From NCBI GenBank assembly GCA_956465555.1, contig OY101122.1, positions 1,499,001 through 1,563,000 on the forward strand: a stretch of 64,000 bases of DNA. The letters are read 5' to 3'. How positions within the stretch are numbered: position 1 is the first letter of the stretch; each line of letters begins with the position of its first letter. The notes under the pieces were generated by a model, which saw only the letters and a program-made list of their open reading frames with translations, did not search any database and was not told the DNA's origin. Positions 43,725-52,533 of the stretch are shown here, one piece after another. Origin of the DNA: Nitzschia sp. pyKryTriq1 (Eukaryota > Bacillariophyta > Bacillariophyceae > Bacillariales > Bacillariaceae). The position numbers were made by a program, and so were the translations under genes.

Positions 43725-44559
43725 GATAAGAATAGAGAATGATGATACAAGTAGTGCTACCGGTACAAGTATTGCTGAATGGGTTGTGTTGTGTTGTTTT
43801 GTTGGTGTGGACAATGTTGCTTAAAGTGCTTCTGAACGTGCTTCTTCGCGCAATGCGCAAAGAGCGATCGAATTATTTTGGCGCGCACCAAAAAGAAGCC
43901 TCCCAACGCACGCACCCCGTAATCTCGGGCCCCCTAATGGGCGAATCCATGAGTCAAAATGACGTCACTTCTACGACATCGAGAAGACAGAGATCTTTAG
44001 GAAGTGAGACGAGGCTTTTAATGAAATAGCTCGTTTCGGACATGCCTTTTAATGAAATATTTAAAGGGACTTTTGACCTTTTAATCATTTATTTAATGGA
44101 ATTTTGATTAAAAAGTCCCCCGCCATGTTGTGGTTGCCGAAATTTCTGAAACAAAAACAATCGCGCATTTTACCGCGCACATTGCAGCTACTGTACACAC
44201 GGTATCTGTAGGTCAAAACAAGGATACCGGTCAAAGATTTCTTCGTACAAGTACGAAAAAATTTTCGTACGAAAAATTCTTCGTTATGCCTGCCTGGTAC
44301 CTGGTACCGTACTGTGCCACGGGAGCAGCAAGCGCAGCAAGCACACAACATATAAAAAAAGGGCACAGTAAAATCAGATCAGATAGCGAGGGAAGAATTC
44401 GAAACCAGAAACAGGTACGAGATACAAGTACATACAGACACTCCTCAGGACAGAGGGCGTCATTCCCCGCAGTGGATACGAAGTCTTCGTCCTCGTCTGT
44501 GTCGACCTTCGAGTGGTGTTGAAGGACTACTGTTACCTTCAGATTGCTCTTACAAAACA
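43725..44559. repeat. Divergent spacer with inverted/direct repeats and GTAC patch
   Basis: Between two divergent genes. CTTTTAATGAAATA occurs twice (44015 and 44045). An imperfect inverted repeat has GGGACTTTT and TTAATCA (44066-44087) facing TGATTAAAAAGTCCC (44105-44119). GTAC and TACGAAAAATT-type sequence fills about 44220-44320. A TGACGTCA lies at 43960. The repeat group could be the remnant of a small non-autonomous DNA element. Confidence 0.5.
43960..43967. promoter_or_regulatory. CRE-like TGACGTCA palindrome
   Basis: A perfect TGACGTCA lies 235 bases upstream of the exonuclease-chimera start and about 590 bases upstream of channel 2, in their shared divergent spacer. A bZIP role is inferred from the motif. 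Confidence 0.35.
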
Positions 44560-45996
44560 ATGGAAGGCACACCGTCTTTTCAGAAGTCGGCATCCGAGAG
44601 AAGTTTGGCTTCGCTTGAAGTCTGCGATATCTTCCGTACTAGTGGCGATGCCTCGAGCGAAAATAATGAAATTGGCCGACAGACCCCAACGACGCCTACC
44701 TTGGTACCCACTCCTGCTCAACCACCACACGAACTAGAAGGTGGCGTGACTAATTCACCAAAACAAAAGACTACGGTGGAACATCCCGCAAAGCGGAATC
44801 AGCATTTACGGAAACCCAAAACGATGAGCAAACGTCTTGTTCATCAGGACTCATTTCAATCGCAAACATCAACGACCATGAACGACTCGTTTTTTCGAGA
44901 CGATTCTCTAGGCGAAAGTACCAACTCTCTTCTAGGTTCGAGTAGAAGAGAAAATCTCCACCGATTTCCAGCGCTGGAAGAAGTCAGTCACGAATTGACG
45001 GCGGATCCAACCAACGCTGCAGCCTCTAATAATAAGAATAATGATAATACCCTCACCACGGAGGCAAAAACGAAACGAAAGAAGGGGCCAAGTGACGAAT
45101 CATCTCTGGAAGGTCGTCACGTGCTACGCAGGATTCGAGTTGCCGCTGGTAAGGTTGTTGAGCATCCCTACTTTCAGTTATTCATCATAGCTTTGATCAT
45201 GATCAATGCAGCTATGATGGGCTTGGCCACCATGGATTTTGTTACAAACAACCCGGACGTTCTGAATGCTTTTGAAATCACCGACAAGGTTTTCTTGATT
45301 ATTTTCACGATCGAGCTTGCCCTGAATACCCTCTACCATGGCCTCCACATGTTTACTGATGGCTGGTTGTTCTTCGATGGTATCATCGTGATATCCTCTT
45401 GGGCATTCGTCCAGCTTCAAATTGTCAGGGCATTTCGAATCTTTAGAGCATTACGGCTAGTTTCGAGGCTCCCCGCGCTACGGCGATTGGTTCAGGCAAT
45501 CTCTATGGTATTGCCACGAATCGCTGCTATCAGCTGCTTACAGACACTCATCATGTACATCTACGCCGTACTTTGTACAACACTCTTTGGAGATCTTTCC
45601 GATACGGGGGTCTCAGATTTCGACTACTTTGGAACCCTGGATCGGTCGATATTTACCCTGTTCCAGATGATGACTCTTGACTGGAGTCAGGTCGCTCGGG
45701 AGACACAAGAAATCTATCCAAACTCGATTTATCTCTTCATTTCATTCATCATTTTAAGTGGGTTCATTGTGTACAACATGATTATTGGAGTCGTTTGCGA
45801 TTCTGTGTCCATGTTGGAGCAATTGAGAAAGTCCGTTGACGACCAGGAAGAAGAACCCGGGCAGGAATCTGTGGCTTGCGATGAGAAAGTTATTGCCAAG
45901 CAGATGAAGAAGCGCCTTGCGGATATGATAGAGGCGCAAAAGCAGCTACTGGCGACAGCCGAGGGCGTTGTCAGCGAATTTGAAAATCTGAGATAG
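44560..45996 (+). CDS. Single-domain voltage-gated cation channel 2 (short TLDWSQ filter)
   Basis: This single-exon 478-residue channel has one six-segment unit. A long Ser/Thr-rich N-terminus (about 1-190) precedes S1 (PYFQLFIIALIMINAAMMG). S4 has arginines at 290, 293, 296, 299 and 303 (RAFRIFRALRLVSR). The filter is TLDWSQ at 372-377, one residue shorter than TLDNWAS of channel 1 when the flanking FTLFQMM and ARE segments are aligned. S6 reads SGFIVYNMIIGVVCDSV. A short acidic stretch and a coiled-coil-like tail (KQMKKRLADMIEAQKQLL) follow. The shortened filter suggests a different ion preference from channels 1 and 4; selectivity is not predictable here. It converges with channel 3, 294 bases away. 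Confidence 0.9.
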   Translation: MEGTPSFQKSASERSLASLEVCDIFRTSGDASSENNEIGRQTPTTPTLVPTPAQPPHELEGGVTNSPKQKTTVEHPAKRNQHLRKPKTMSKRLVHQDSFQSQTSTTMNDSFFRDDSLGESTNSLLGSSRRENLHRFPALEEVSHELTADPTNAAASNNKNNDNTLTTEAKTKRKKGPSDESSLEGRHVLRRIRVAAGKVVEHPYFQLFIIALIMINAAMMGLATMDFVTNNPDVLNAFEITDKVFLIIFTIELALNTLYHGLHMFTDGWLFFDGIIVISSWAFVQLQIVRAFRIFRALRLVSRLPALRRLVQAISMVLPRIAAISCLQTLIMYIYAVLCTTLFGDLSDTGVSDFDYFGTLDRSIFTLFQMMTLDWSQVARETQEIYPNSIYLFISFIILSGFIVYNMIIGVVCDSVSMLEQLRKSVDDQEEEPGQESVACDEKVIAKQMKKRLADMIEAQKQLLATAEGVVSEFENLR

Positions 45997-46290
45997 CACC
46001 CGCCGTCCTACCCCCATGGACCAACCAGTGGCAAATGTTTCTTTCATCATCAATCACACACAGTCTCTCCAATTTTTTTTCGCAAGTTCTAACCTTGGTA
46101 CTAAACATGATTTTTCGATCTACGAGTGAGCAATCCAGGCGATTGTACTACATTATCCTTAGCACCCCGAAGTTCTCGGGGTAGAACCCACTACCTAGTA
46201 CTTGCTAGATCCGTTCAGTCCAAATTCTACATTGGGAAATCAGCCCAAACATAATGCATGCTTCGAGGTTTCGCAGGGTACTCTAGTAGA

Positions 46291-48147
46291 CTAGCTACCG
46301 GAGTTCGTCGTCGAGTTCGAGACATGACTGTCACGACTGTGCATACTACTCCGGCTGTGAAGGCTACTCCTGGAGGAATCCCTGGTTAGCACTGACACGC
46401 TGGGCTCACGAAGAGAGCTACTTGATAAATCTCCTTGAGACCCACCTTTTTTGAAGGAAAGTTGTGACAAATAGCCGCTTCTTCTGGATCCAGTAGAACT
46501 TCCACTTGCAGAGCCTCGTCGCCTTGCCTTCCTCCTGTCTGGCAGAATTCTTGAATGCCGTGAACTATTCAACGACGCGTTTTCCTCCGAAGCCTTGATG
46601 CTGGCTTTGAGAGTGAGCTCTTTCAATTTCCGCTCTTGCTCTCGTCTCCCCTTCTCTTGGATGTATGTCCGTTCTAATGATTCGAGTTGTCTCGTCGACT
46701 GCATATCTTTCTGATACGTCATGCGCCGATTCATTTCGATACGCAGCTCCGCTTCTCGATGTTGGGCCTTCATGCGCTCAGCCTCAAGATTCAAAAGTTC
46801 ACTTGCCATGAGCTCAATCAAGTTCTGAACATTCTCTTGCGTCCGCAGCATATCGCTTATATGGCATTGAAGGAGATCAATGCGCTCTTGCGCCTCTGCC
46901 AATTTGTCGGTAGGGTTGTTTGGCTCAAACCCATCGAGTTCGCGAACTGTCTTTTCTGTCACCGCAACAGCATCACAAACCACGGCAACAATCAAGTTGA
47001 ACACGATAAAGCCAGTGATCATGATAAAAGATCCGAAAGGGGCCCACGCCCAGGGCTCGAACGTCATGACCTCTCTCGCAATATCCCCCCACTCAAGAGT
47101 CATCATTTCCATACATGTGAATAGCGATGTGTCGAGTGTTGTAAAATAGGAATCCGACAAAGGAAGGTGGGAAAACAGCTCGGTGAAGAGAACTGAGAAG
47201 ATGTAGAAAATCAGCAGCAAGAGGGCTGCAATAGCATACATTCGAGGCATGACGGCTCCAATTGCAAGGACCAGGTCTCGTAATGGTTTGACTCTTGTGA
47301 TCAGACGGAATGCCCGGAAGATTCGGAAAGCTCGAACAATCTGAAGTGACTCAAATGACCACGACAAGATCACTATCAGCAGGTCAAATACAAGCCACCC
47401 GTCCCCAAACAACGTCACACCAAGATATATCAGCTGCATTAGACACTCAACCGAGAAAATAATCAAAAATCCGCGATCAACTTTATCAAAAAAAGCGTCC
47501 ACCTCTGGGTCCTCCAACACAAAGTCAAAAGTTGCCAGTCCCATCATGAGGGCATTCGCGATGATGAGAGCAATCATGATTATTTGCACATATTCATTGT
47601 TCACAAGCTTTCCACAAAACATCCTAAACTTCCATATTCGCGAGCCTGACTTCGCGGCATATTCCGAATCATCGGAGTATGAGTTCTCGTCTGAATCAGG
47701 ACCATTTTCTTCCGAAACCCGACCCTCACCCTCAGATATTGGGTCCTTCTTTCCATCATCTGACTGACCCAAAGATCCTTCTTTCGCGTAGTCAAATTCT
47801 ATCACTGATCCACTATCTGTCGACACTGAGCATGCCCTTATTAAAGGGGAACCCCCGTGCTGTGGGTGTTTTGAAGGAAGATGTGCTGGCGATTGCGGTA
47901 GAGGTTGTTGCGAGTCTTGCTGAGATGTTGTGTCTCCCCCACCTGTCAGTGGAACTTCAATCTCATCGTTGGACATTTTATCTGAGCCGGAACTGTGGTC
48001 AGCCTCGTCCTCTCTTGTGTCTGGTGTTGCCGCGTCTGATATCGTGTCATGCTTCGGACATTGAGCAAGTTCTTCCGAGGGTGTGGTTCCACTACCGCTA
48101 GCAGAACTTCTGTCCTCGATCGGGTTAATTACACCTGCGGATGGCAT
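46291..48147 (-). CDS. Single-domain voltage-gated cation channel 3 (short TLEWGD filter)
   Basis: The 618-residue single-exon channel has an acidic, disordered N-terminus (about 1-180), S1 from about 188 (VQIIMIALIIANALMMG), S4 arginines at 272, 275, 278, 281 and 285 (RAFRIFRAFRLITR), and the filter TLEWGD at 350-355. As in channel 2 the filter lacks one residue relative to TLxxWAx. S6 is GFIVFNLIVAVVCDAV. The cytosolic tail is the longest of the four: a coiled coil (about 425-525, with LDLLQCHISDML-type and EAELRIEMNRRM-type heptads) and then a basic, Ser-rich segment to the end (SSSSLREPSVSVLTRDSSRS) with many potential phosphorylation sites. The latter could tune gating or localisation. 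Confidence 0.9.
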   Translation of the reverse strand: MPSAGVINPIEDRSSASGSGTTPSEELAQCPKHDTISDAATPDTREDEADHSSGSDKMSNDEIEVPLTGGGDTTSQQDSQQPLPQSPAHLPSKHPQHGGSPLIRACSVSTDSGSVIEFDYAKEGSLGQSDDGKKDPISEGEGRVSEENGPDSDENSYSDDSEYAAKSGSRIWKFRMFCGKLVNNEYVQIIMIALIIANALMMGLATFDFVLEDPEVDAFFDKVDRGFLIIFSVECLMQLIYLGVTLFGDGWLVFDLLIVILSWSFESLQIVRAFRIFRAFRLITRVKPLRDLVLAIGAVMPRMYAIAALLLLIFYIFSVLFTELFSHLPLSDSYFTTLDTSLFTCMEMMTLEWGDIAREVMTFEPWAWAPFGSFIMITGFIVFNLIVAVVCDAVAVTEKTVRELDGFEPNNPTDKLAEAQERIDLLQCHISDMLRTQENVQNLIELMASELLNLEAERMKAQHREAELRIEMNRRMTYQKDMQSTRQLESLERTYIQEKGRREQERKLKELTLKASIKASEENASLNSSRHSRILPDRRKARRRGSASGSSTGSRRSGYLSQLSFKKGGSQGDLSSSSLREPSVSVLTRDSSRSSLHSRSSMHSRDSHVSNSTTNSGS

Positions 48148-50235
48148 CGTTATACCTCTGTTTTAATAGATGCAAAGCAGAACGAAGCCACGACCGATGA
48201 TGATAGGCTAAACGAAACAAAAGTACTATCCCCGGAGGCACTCGGATGAGATCGCCAGCCTAGATGTACTGTATCGCGTGGTACTGAGAACACGTAGTTT
48301 TCTACGCAATTCCGAGTCAGAAAACTGAAAATCGTCCGCCTAAAGCCGGTTCGGTCTCTTGAAGCTTTCGACCACAGCGATTTTCCTCCACAGGAAATAA
48401 TTAAAACACAATATCCAGGTACAGTGTCGATGCTTGAGCTGTAAGTAGCAAAGACAACAATGGCAATTGCGTTCACAAAAGTCAGTCTATCAACGACCTC
48501 GTTTATCCTATCAACCAGGGATTTCCCCTCCGCCTCCGTGCGTGGGGGTCGTCGGTGTGTGCCGGTACCAGGTACCGTACCGGTACAGTATGTAGCAGCA
48601 GCTCCTACCGGTACCACAGTACGCAGTACAGTACCCAGTACACTACAGTACCAGTGTACTGTAGACGTACTGGTACTGCATACAGTTCGTCCCGGTACGT
48701 GTACCTGTACACAGCTCGAATCATCATCATCATAAGTTGAAAAACGCATGCATCATCGCGCGCATGCACTCACCGTCTGGCTGTCTGTCTTTTGACCGTA
48801 CGCCCGCCCGCCCGCCCGCCCGTCCCCCACTCGGTGCCCTCTTGGGTTCGTACAACAAGTACGGTAGTCTACATGGTACCAGTAGGAAAATCTATATATG
48901 TTTGTGTGTTATTTGGGTGTGTCTACAAGAATGCTGTAGCTGAGATCCTTGTTGGAACCAAGTTTTGGCGCAGAATTTGTGGGGGTAGTATTAGAACAGA
49001 ATAGTAGAAGTACGTACTGTTCAACCGTTACATGTTGTATAATAGTAATGACGTACGATGTTGTGTACGTCCGTATATGTTCGACAAGGTTTGATGACGA
49101 CTGGCGTATGACGTCATCAGTATGTCCTTCTGTCCTGATCGAGGAAATCACGCGCGGAGCCACGCACACGTTCGAGCAATCCCAGCCACGAGCGCCCGAG
49201 CGAAATTACACGTTCTAGCTTCCCACTTACTGATGTGGCTAGATCAGACACTAGATCAAGTACTAGGACCTACATCCTTCAAGTTCCCAGTAGGAATAAA
49301 GAGATGCACATCCTGAGTCAGTGCCAACGATGTGGCAAGATGAAAAACAGTAGAATCCTGTGGATTTACTACTGGGAAATGCAATTGCAATTACTACTGG
49401 AAGTTTTTCTGGAAAATCAAGAGTAGCAAAATAGACAATAAAAATAGGCTCACAATTATCAGAAAACCAAATCTGTTTCAATTCTGTTACAATAGTTTAT
49501 CATTGACCCAAAAGCTTTACCAGCTCCTGCTAGGAAAGTATTTCATCCTGTTTTACCTGTTCATGGATCAAGTCGCAACAGGAAGGGTGTTGGAGAGTGT
49601 TCTTGCTCATGATGATTCGAAGGAATCGAATATCGAGACACGCGGCGAATGATTCTATATGATTCTGAAGGATTCGGAGAGAATCGAAGACCCCCAGAGA
49701 ACATCGGAGAAACGATATGAAGAACGACACACGTTTGACCGAAAGTACATGAGAAGAAAATAATAGAGTAGAAGTGCTCATAATTTTAGTAAGCGGACAT
49801 TACGCTAAAGAGACACGAGAGTTTGTAACACAGTACTACTTAATTGAAGTCCAATGAATCAACAGCAGAGCTCGCCCGGCGCGCGAAATTTTACTCCGGC
49901 ACCTAAAACTCTGCATTGGCTGGTGCATTCGGATGGTTAGTTAGAGATACACATGTTTGGGTCCTGGATGCAGCTTCGGCGTCAGCGGCCAAAAATGATG
50001 GAGTTCACAAGACTCGTCCTTCTCGCTCGGCTGTGGTGTTGCCGAATTTTGACGGGAAAAGTACAAATAATATCAGATGGAGGAGCGATGCTCGTAAGAG
50101 TTTCATTGTAGACCCATTTGAATACCTTGGTGTTCTACGAGCGCAGAGCCCATCGAGATCAGTTGCAATCACTCTCCTTTCTCTACAGTTAGAACACGAT
50201 AGCGTTCTGATAGCATAATCTACGAATAGCAGACA
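48148..50235. repeat. Long spacer with GTAC array, GCCC run and CRE-like site
   Basis: GTAC-type palindromes fill about 48560-48720, producing an antisense open frame (48749-48150) that is only repeat translation. A short CCCG tandem run is at about 48801-48822. Further GTAC/TACGTAC bits occur at 48850-48890 and 49008-49070, and TGACGTCA at 49109. A frame at 49916-50218 opens at a non-ATG codon and has no family likeness; it is probably leader sequence of the next gene. Confidence 0.55.
49109..49116. promoter_or_regulatory. CRE-like TGACGTCA palindrome
   Basis: A perfect TGACGTCA in the divergent spacer between channel 3 (961 bases away) and the phosphoesterase-like gene (about 1.1 kb away). 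It is the weakest of the four sites because of its distance from both starts. Confidence 0.25.
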
Positions 50236-52458
50236 ATGGCTGACGATGAACCCTTTGATTCCCTTGGCGGCAACGCCCCTGTGAGAAGGCCTTCTACGAC
50301 TCCCAATGCGCCTCCATCTTTTGCATTTGACCATGGCGGCAACATGTCAACACCGGGAGGTGCCCCTCCATCCTCTGCCTTTGGCAATCCTAATCCTGCG
50401 CCTGCCACCAAGGGCTTCGAAGACGAGGAGGACGAACTAGGTGCTATTCCAACTAGAGCTCAGGCCACGCAGCCGCCTTCGATCATGTCTACACAGCTGA
50501 ATGATCGCTGGAAACAATACGAGACGCAGATGGACGGTCATCGTACCGAATCTTCCCTAGAGAAGCAAGGCCAGGAGGAGACCTACTCGAACTACAGGGT
50601 CTCGGCTAGTGCTGTTCGTACCGAACTTTCTCCTCGTCAGCCTTACTCATTCCGAAAGAGCGACTCGTATGATACTGACCAGCTCATTCGAAAGTACGGT
50701 GGCATGGCCGGAGTGCCTCCTGCCATTAGCAGCTCTCGCCCTCCTGCTGCAAGTTTGAACACGATTCAACCAGCAGATGTACGGGACCAGGCACAAAAGA
50801 TGCTCGAGCTCGTGGATGATCACTTGAAGACTCCCCTGGACATTCGTCGCACTGAGAGTGGCGGCTTTCGGGCAGCCCCGCCTGTTCCGTCGAACGAAGA
50901 AGGCGAGCCCTACTCGTTCCGCCGCACTTCTTCCACAAATTCTGCATCCGGAAAGCGTGTTCCGGCTGCCTTGTCGGGCTTGAATTTCTCCAAGCCGGCC
51001 AACAACTGGAAAGAGCCGGGGCGATACTCGTTTTCGGATCCATCCTTTCGTGACGATGATCACATTTCGGATGACGAAGACGTTATCATTCGTTCCGATG
51101 GGCTCTTTGAGGATGAACCCGTGGTAGATGTGGTGGGTATGGAAAGCCGAGCTGCCGGTAGTCGTCCCTACAGTGATGAAAAGAAATTTGAAGGCGACTT
51201 TGACGGTGGCTCCAAAACCTGGAGCTCACGATACTCGGACAGCTCCCCTTATGTCTCTCAAAAACATGTTTTGGATCAGTGGGACAGGGAGTTTGGACAA
51301 GAGCAGGGTCGAAAAAGTGCTCGCAACATGTTTATGAGTACTGCCAGCAATATTCGCAGTTCGGCCAGCAACGCCTTTTCATCCGCCGCCGGCCAAAAAC
51401 AAAAGGTATTTGGATCAGGAGGATTCAGCTTCCGTGCCAATCATGTCTTTGGACACCACAAGGCTGCTTCAGAACAACCTGAGGTCAATCTCCGCAGTGT
51501 GTGGAGAGAAGTCGATGAAGATGCTCCGGTCGGTCCTCCTCCTGTACACAAGACGTGGCAAGAGGTTATGTTGAACAAGAGAAAGCGTCGCCGCATTCTA
51601 GGCATTCTTGTGATCCTCATTGTTGGTGCCATTGCTGCTTCTTCTGCTGTGACGGCTGTCAAGAACCGCCAAGCTAGCGCTTCCTTGTTTGCCGGGTCAG
51701 ATATTGGACAATCAGTCACGTTCCACGTGACTTCCGACTCGCCCTACGACAGTGCCGCCGAGGAACGAATGGTCAAAGATCTGGCCAACATCCCTTTGGA
51801 TTCGGAATTTGTGGTGCATCTTGGAAACATTCAAGATTCTACCGTCTCCTTCTGTTCCAAGACTCGTTACAGCGATGTAGCCTCTATTCTCGTGAAGTCG
51901 CCTGTGCCGCTCTTCATTGTTCCTGGAGCAGAAGATTGGACCAAGTGCCCGGACCCAAACACTTCGTTTGAACACTGGCTGGCAGCCTTCTTTGACTTTG
52001 ACCTAAAATTCAAGCATTCCATTCCTGTCAAACGTGACGACAACAGCCCAGAAGCCTTTTCATTCCTATACAAGGGAGTTTTGTTCGTTGGAATGCACCT
52101 TGTTAGCGGACCCCTAATGGATGACGATGCATGGGTGGAACGCCAGAAAGAAATGCTCAGGTGGTACTATGGAATGGCCAATATTAACAAGGGAAACTTT
52201 AGAAGTATTGTCTTGCTTGGAAATGCCAGACCAAGCGCCCAGCAGACTCTCTTTTTCGATGCCCTTTTCAGCAACCTGAAGGAGCACCACGCTCCCATCG
52301 TTTACATTCACGCCAACGAAAAGGGTGAAGAAGTCATTCAGTACAATCCCTTCGAAGCTCATAAAGAAATCAAGGTCATCGGAGTGCAAAACGGAAGTGC
52401 CCACCCACCTCTAAAGGTCACGGTCGGATTTGGAGAACGACCATTCATGGTTGGATAA
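50236..52458 (+). CDS. Single-pass membrane protein with degenerate calcineurin-like phosphoesterase domain
   Basis: The 740-residue frame has a disordered N-terminal half with three YSF repeats (QPYSFRKSD, EPYSFRRTS, GRYSFSDPS), a basic KRKRRR stop-transfer signal and one membrane helix (about 452-475, ILGILVILIVGAIAASSAV), so the C-terminal half should be luminal or extracellular (type II). That half (about 485-740) follows the calcineurin-like metallophosphoesterase layout, but metal-binding motifs are changed: DSPYDS where DxH is expected, VHLGNIQD for GDxxD, VPGAEDW for GNHE, and VLLGNARP and VYIHANEK near the histidine motifs. It is probably a pseudo-phosphatase with a binding role. Its family in diatoms is not known to me. 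Confidence 0.75.
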   Translation: MADDEPFDSLGGNAPVRRPSTTPNAPPSFAFDHGGNMSTPGGAPPSSAFGNPNPAPATKGFEDEEDELGAIPTRAQATQPPSIMSTQLNDRWKQYETQMDGHRTESSLEKQGQEETYSNYRVSASAVRTELSPRQPYSFRKSDSYDTDQLIRKYGGMAGVPPAISSSRPPAASLNTIQPADVRDQAQKMLELVDDHLKTPLDIRRTESGGFRAAPPVPSNEEGEPYSFRRTSSTNSASGKRVPAALSGLNFSKPANNWKEPGRYSFSDPSFRDDDHISDDEDVIIRSDGLFEDEPVVDVVGMESRAAGSRPYSDEKKFEGDFDGGSKTWSSRYSDSSPYVSQKHVLDQWDREFGQEQGRKSARNMFMSTASNIRSSASNAFSSAAGQKQKVFGSGGFSFRANHVFGHHKAASEQPEVNLRSVWREVDEDAPVGPPPVHKTWQEVMLNKRKRRRILGILVILIVGAIAASSAVTAVKNRQASASLFAGSDIGQSVTFHVTSDSPYDSAAEERMVKDLANIPLDSEFVVHLGNIQDSTVSFCSKTRYSDVASILVKSPVPLFIVPGAEDWTKCPDPNTSFEHWLAAFFDFDLKFKHSIPVKRDDNSPEAFSFLYKGVLFVGMHLVSGPLMDDDAWVERQKEMLRWYYGMANINKGNFRSIVLLGNARPSAQQTLFFDALFSNLKEHHAPIVYIHANEKGEEVIQYNPFEAHKEIKVIGVQNGSAHPPLKVTVGFGERPFMVG

Positions 52459-52533
52459 ACGACAGAAGAAATCGTCGAATTTGCTGGGTGCCCTTTTGCT
52501 TTTGTCACACTAGAGATCACTGATTATATATAG

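Noticed and set aside
48150-48749. Antisense 199-codon open frame
   Set aside because: Its first part is translation of the GTAC repeat (VPGTV-type peptides), and the remainder has no family likeness.
49916-50218. 100-codon frame upstream of the phosphoesterase-like gene
   Set aside because: It opens at a non-ATG codon and shows no family likeness.
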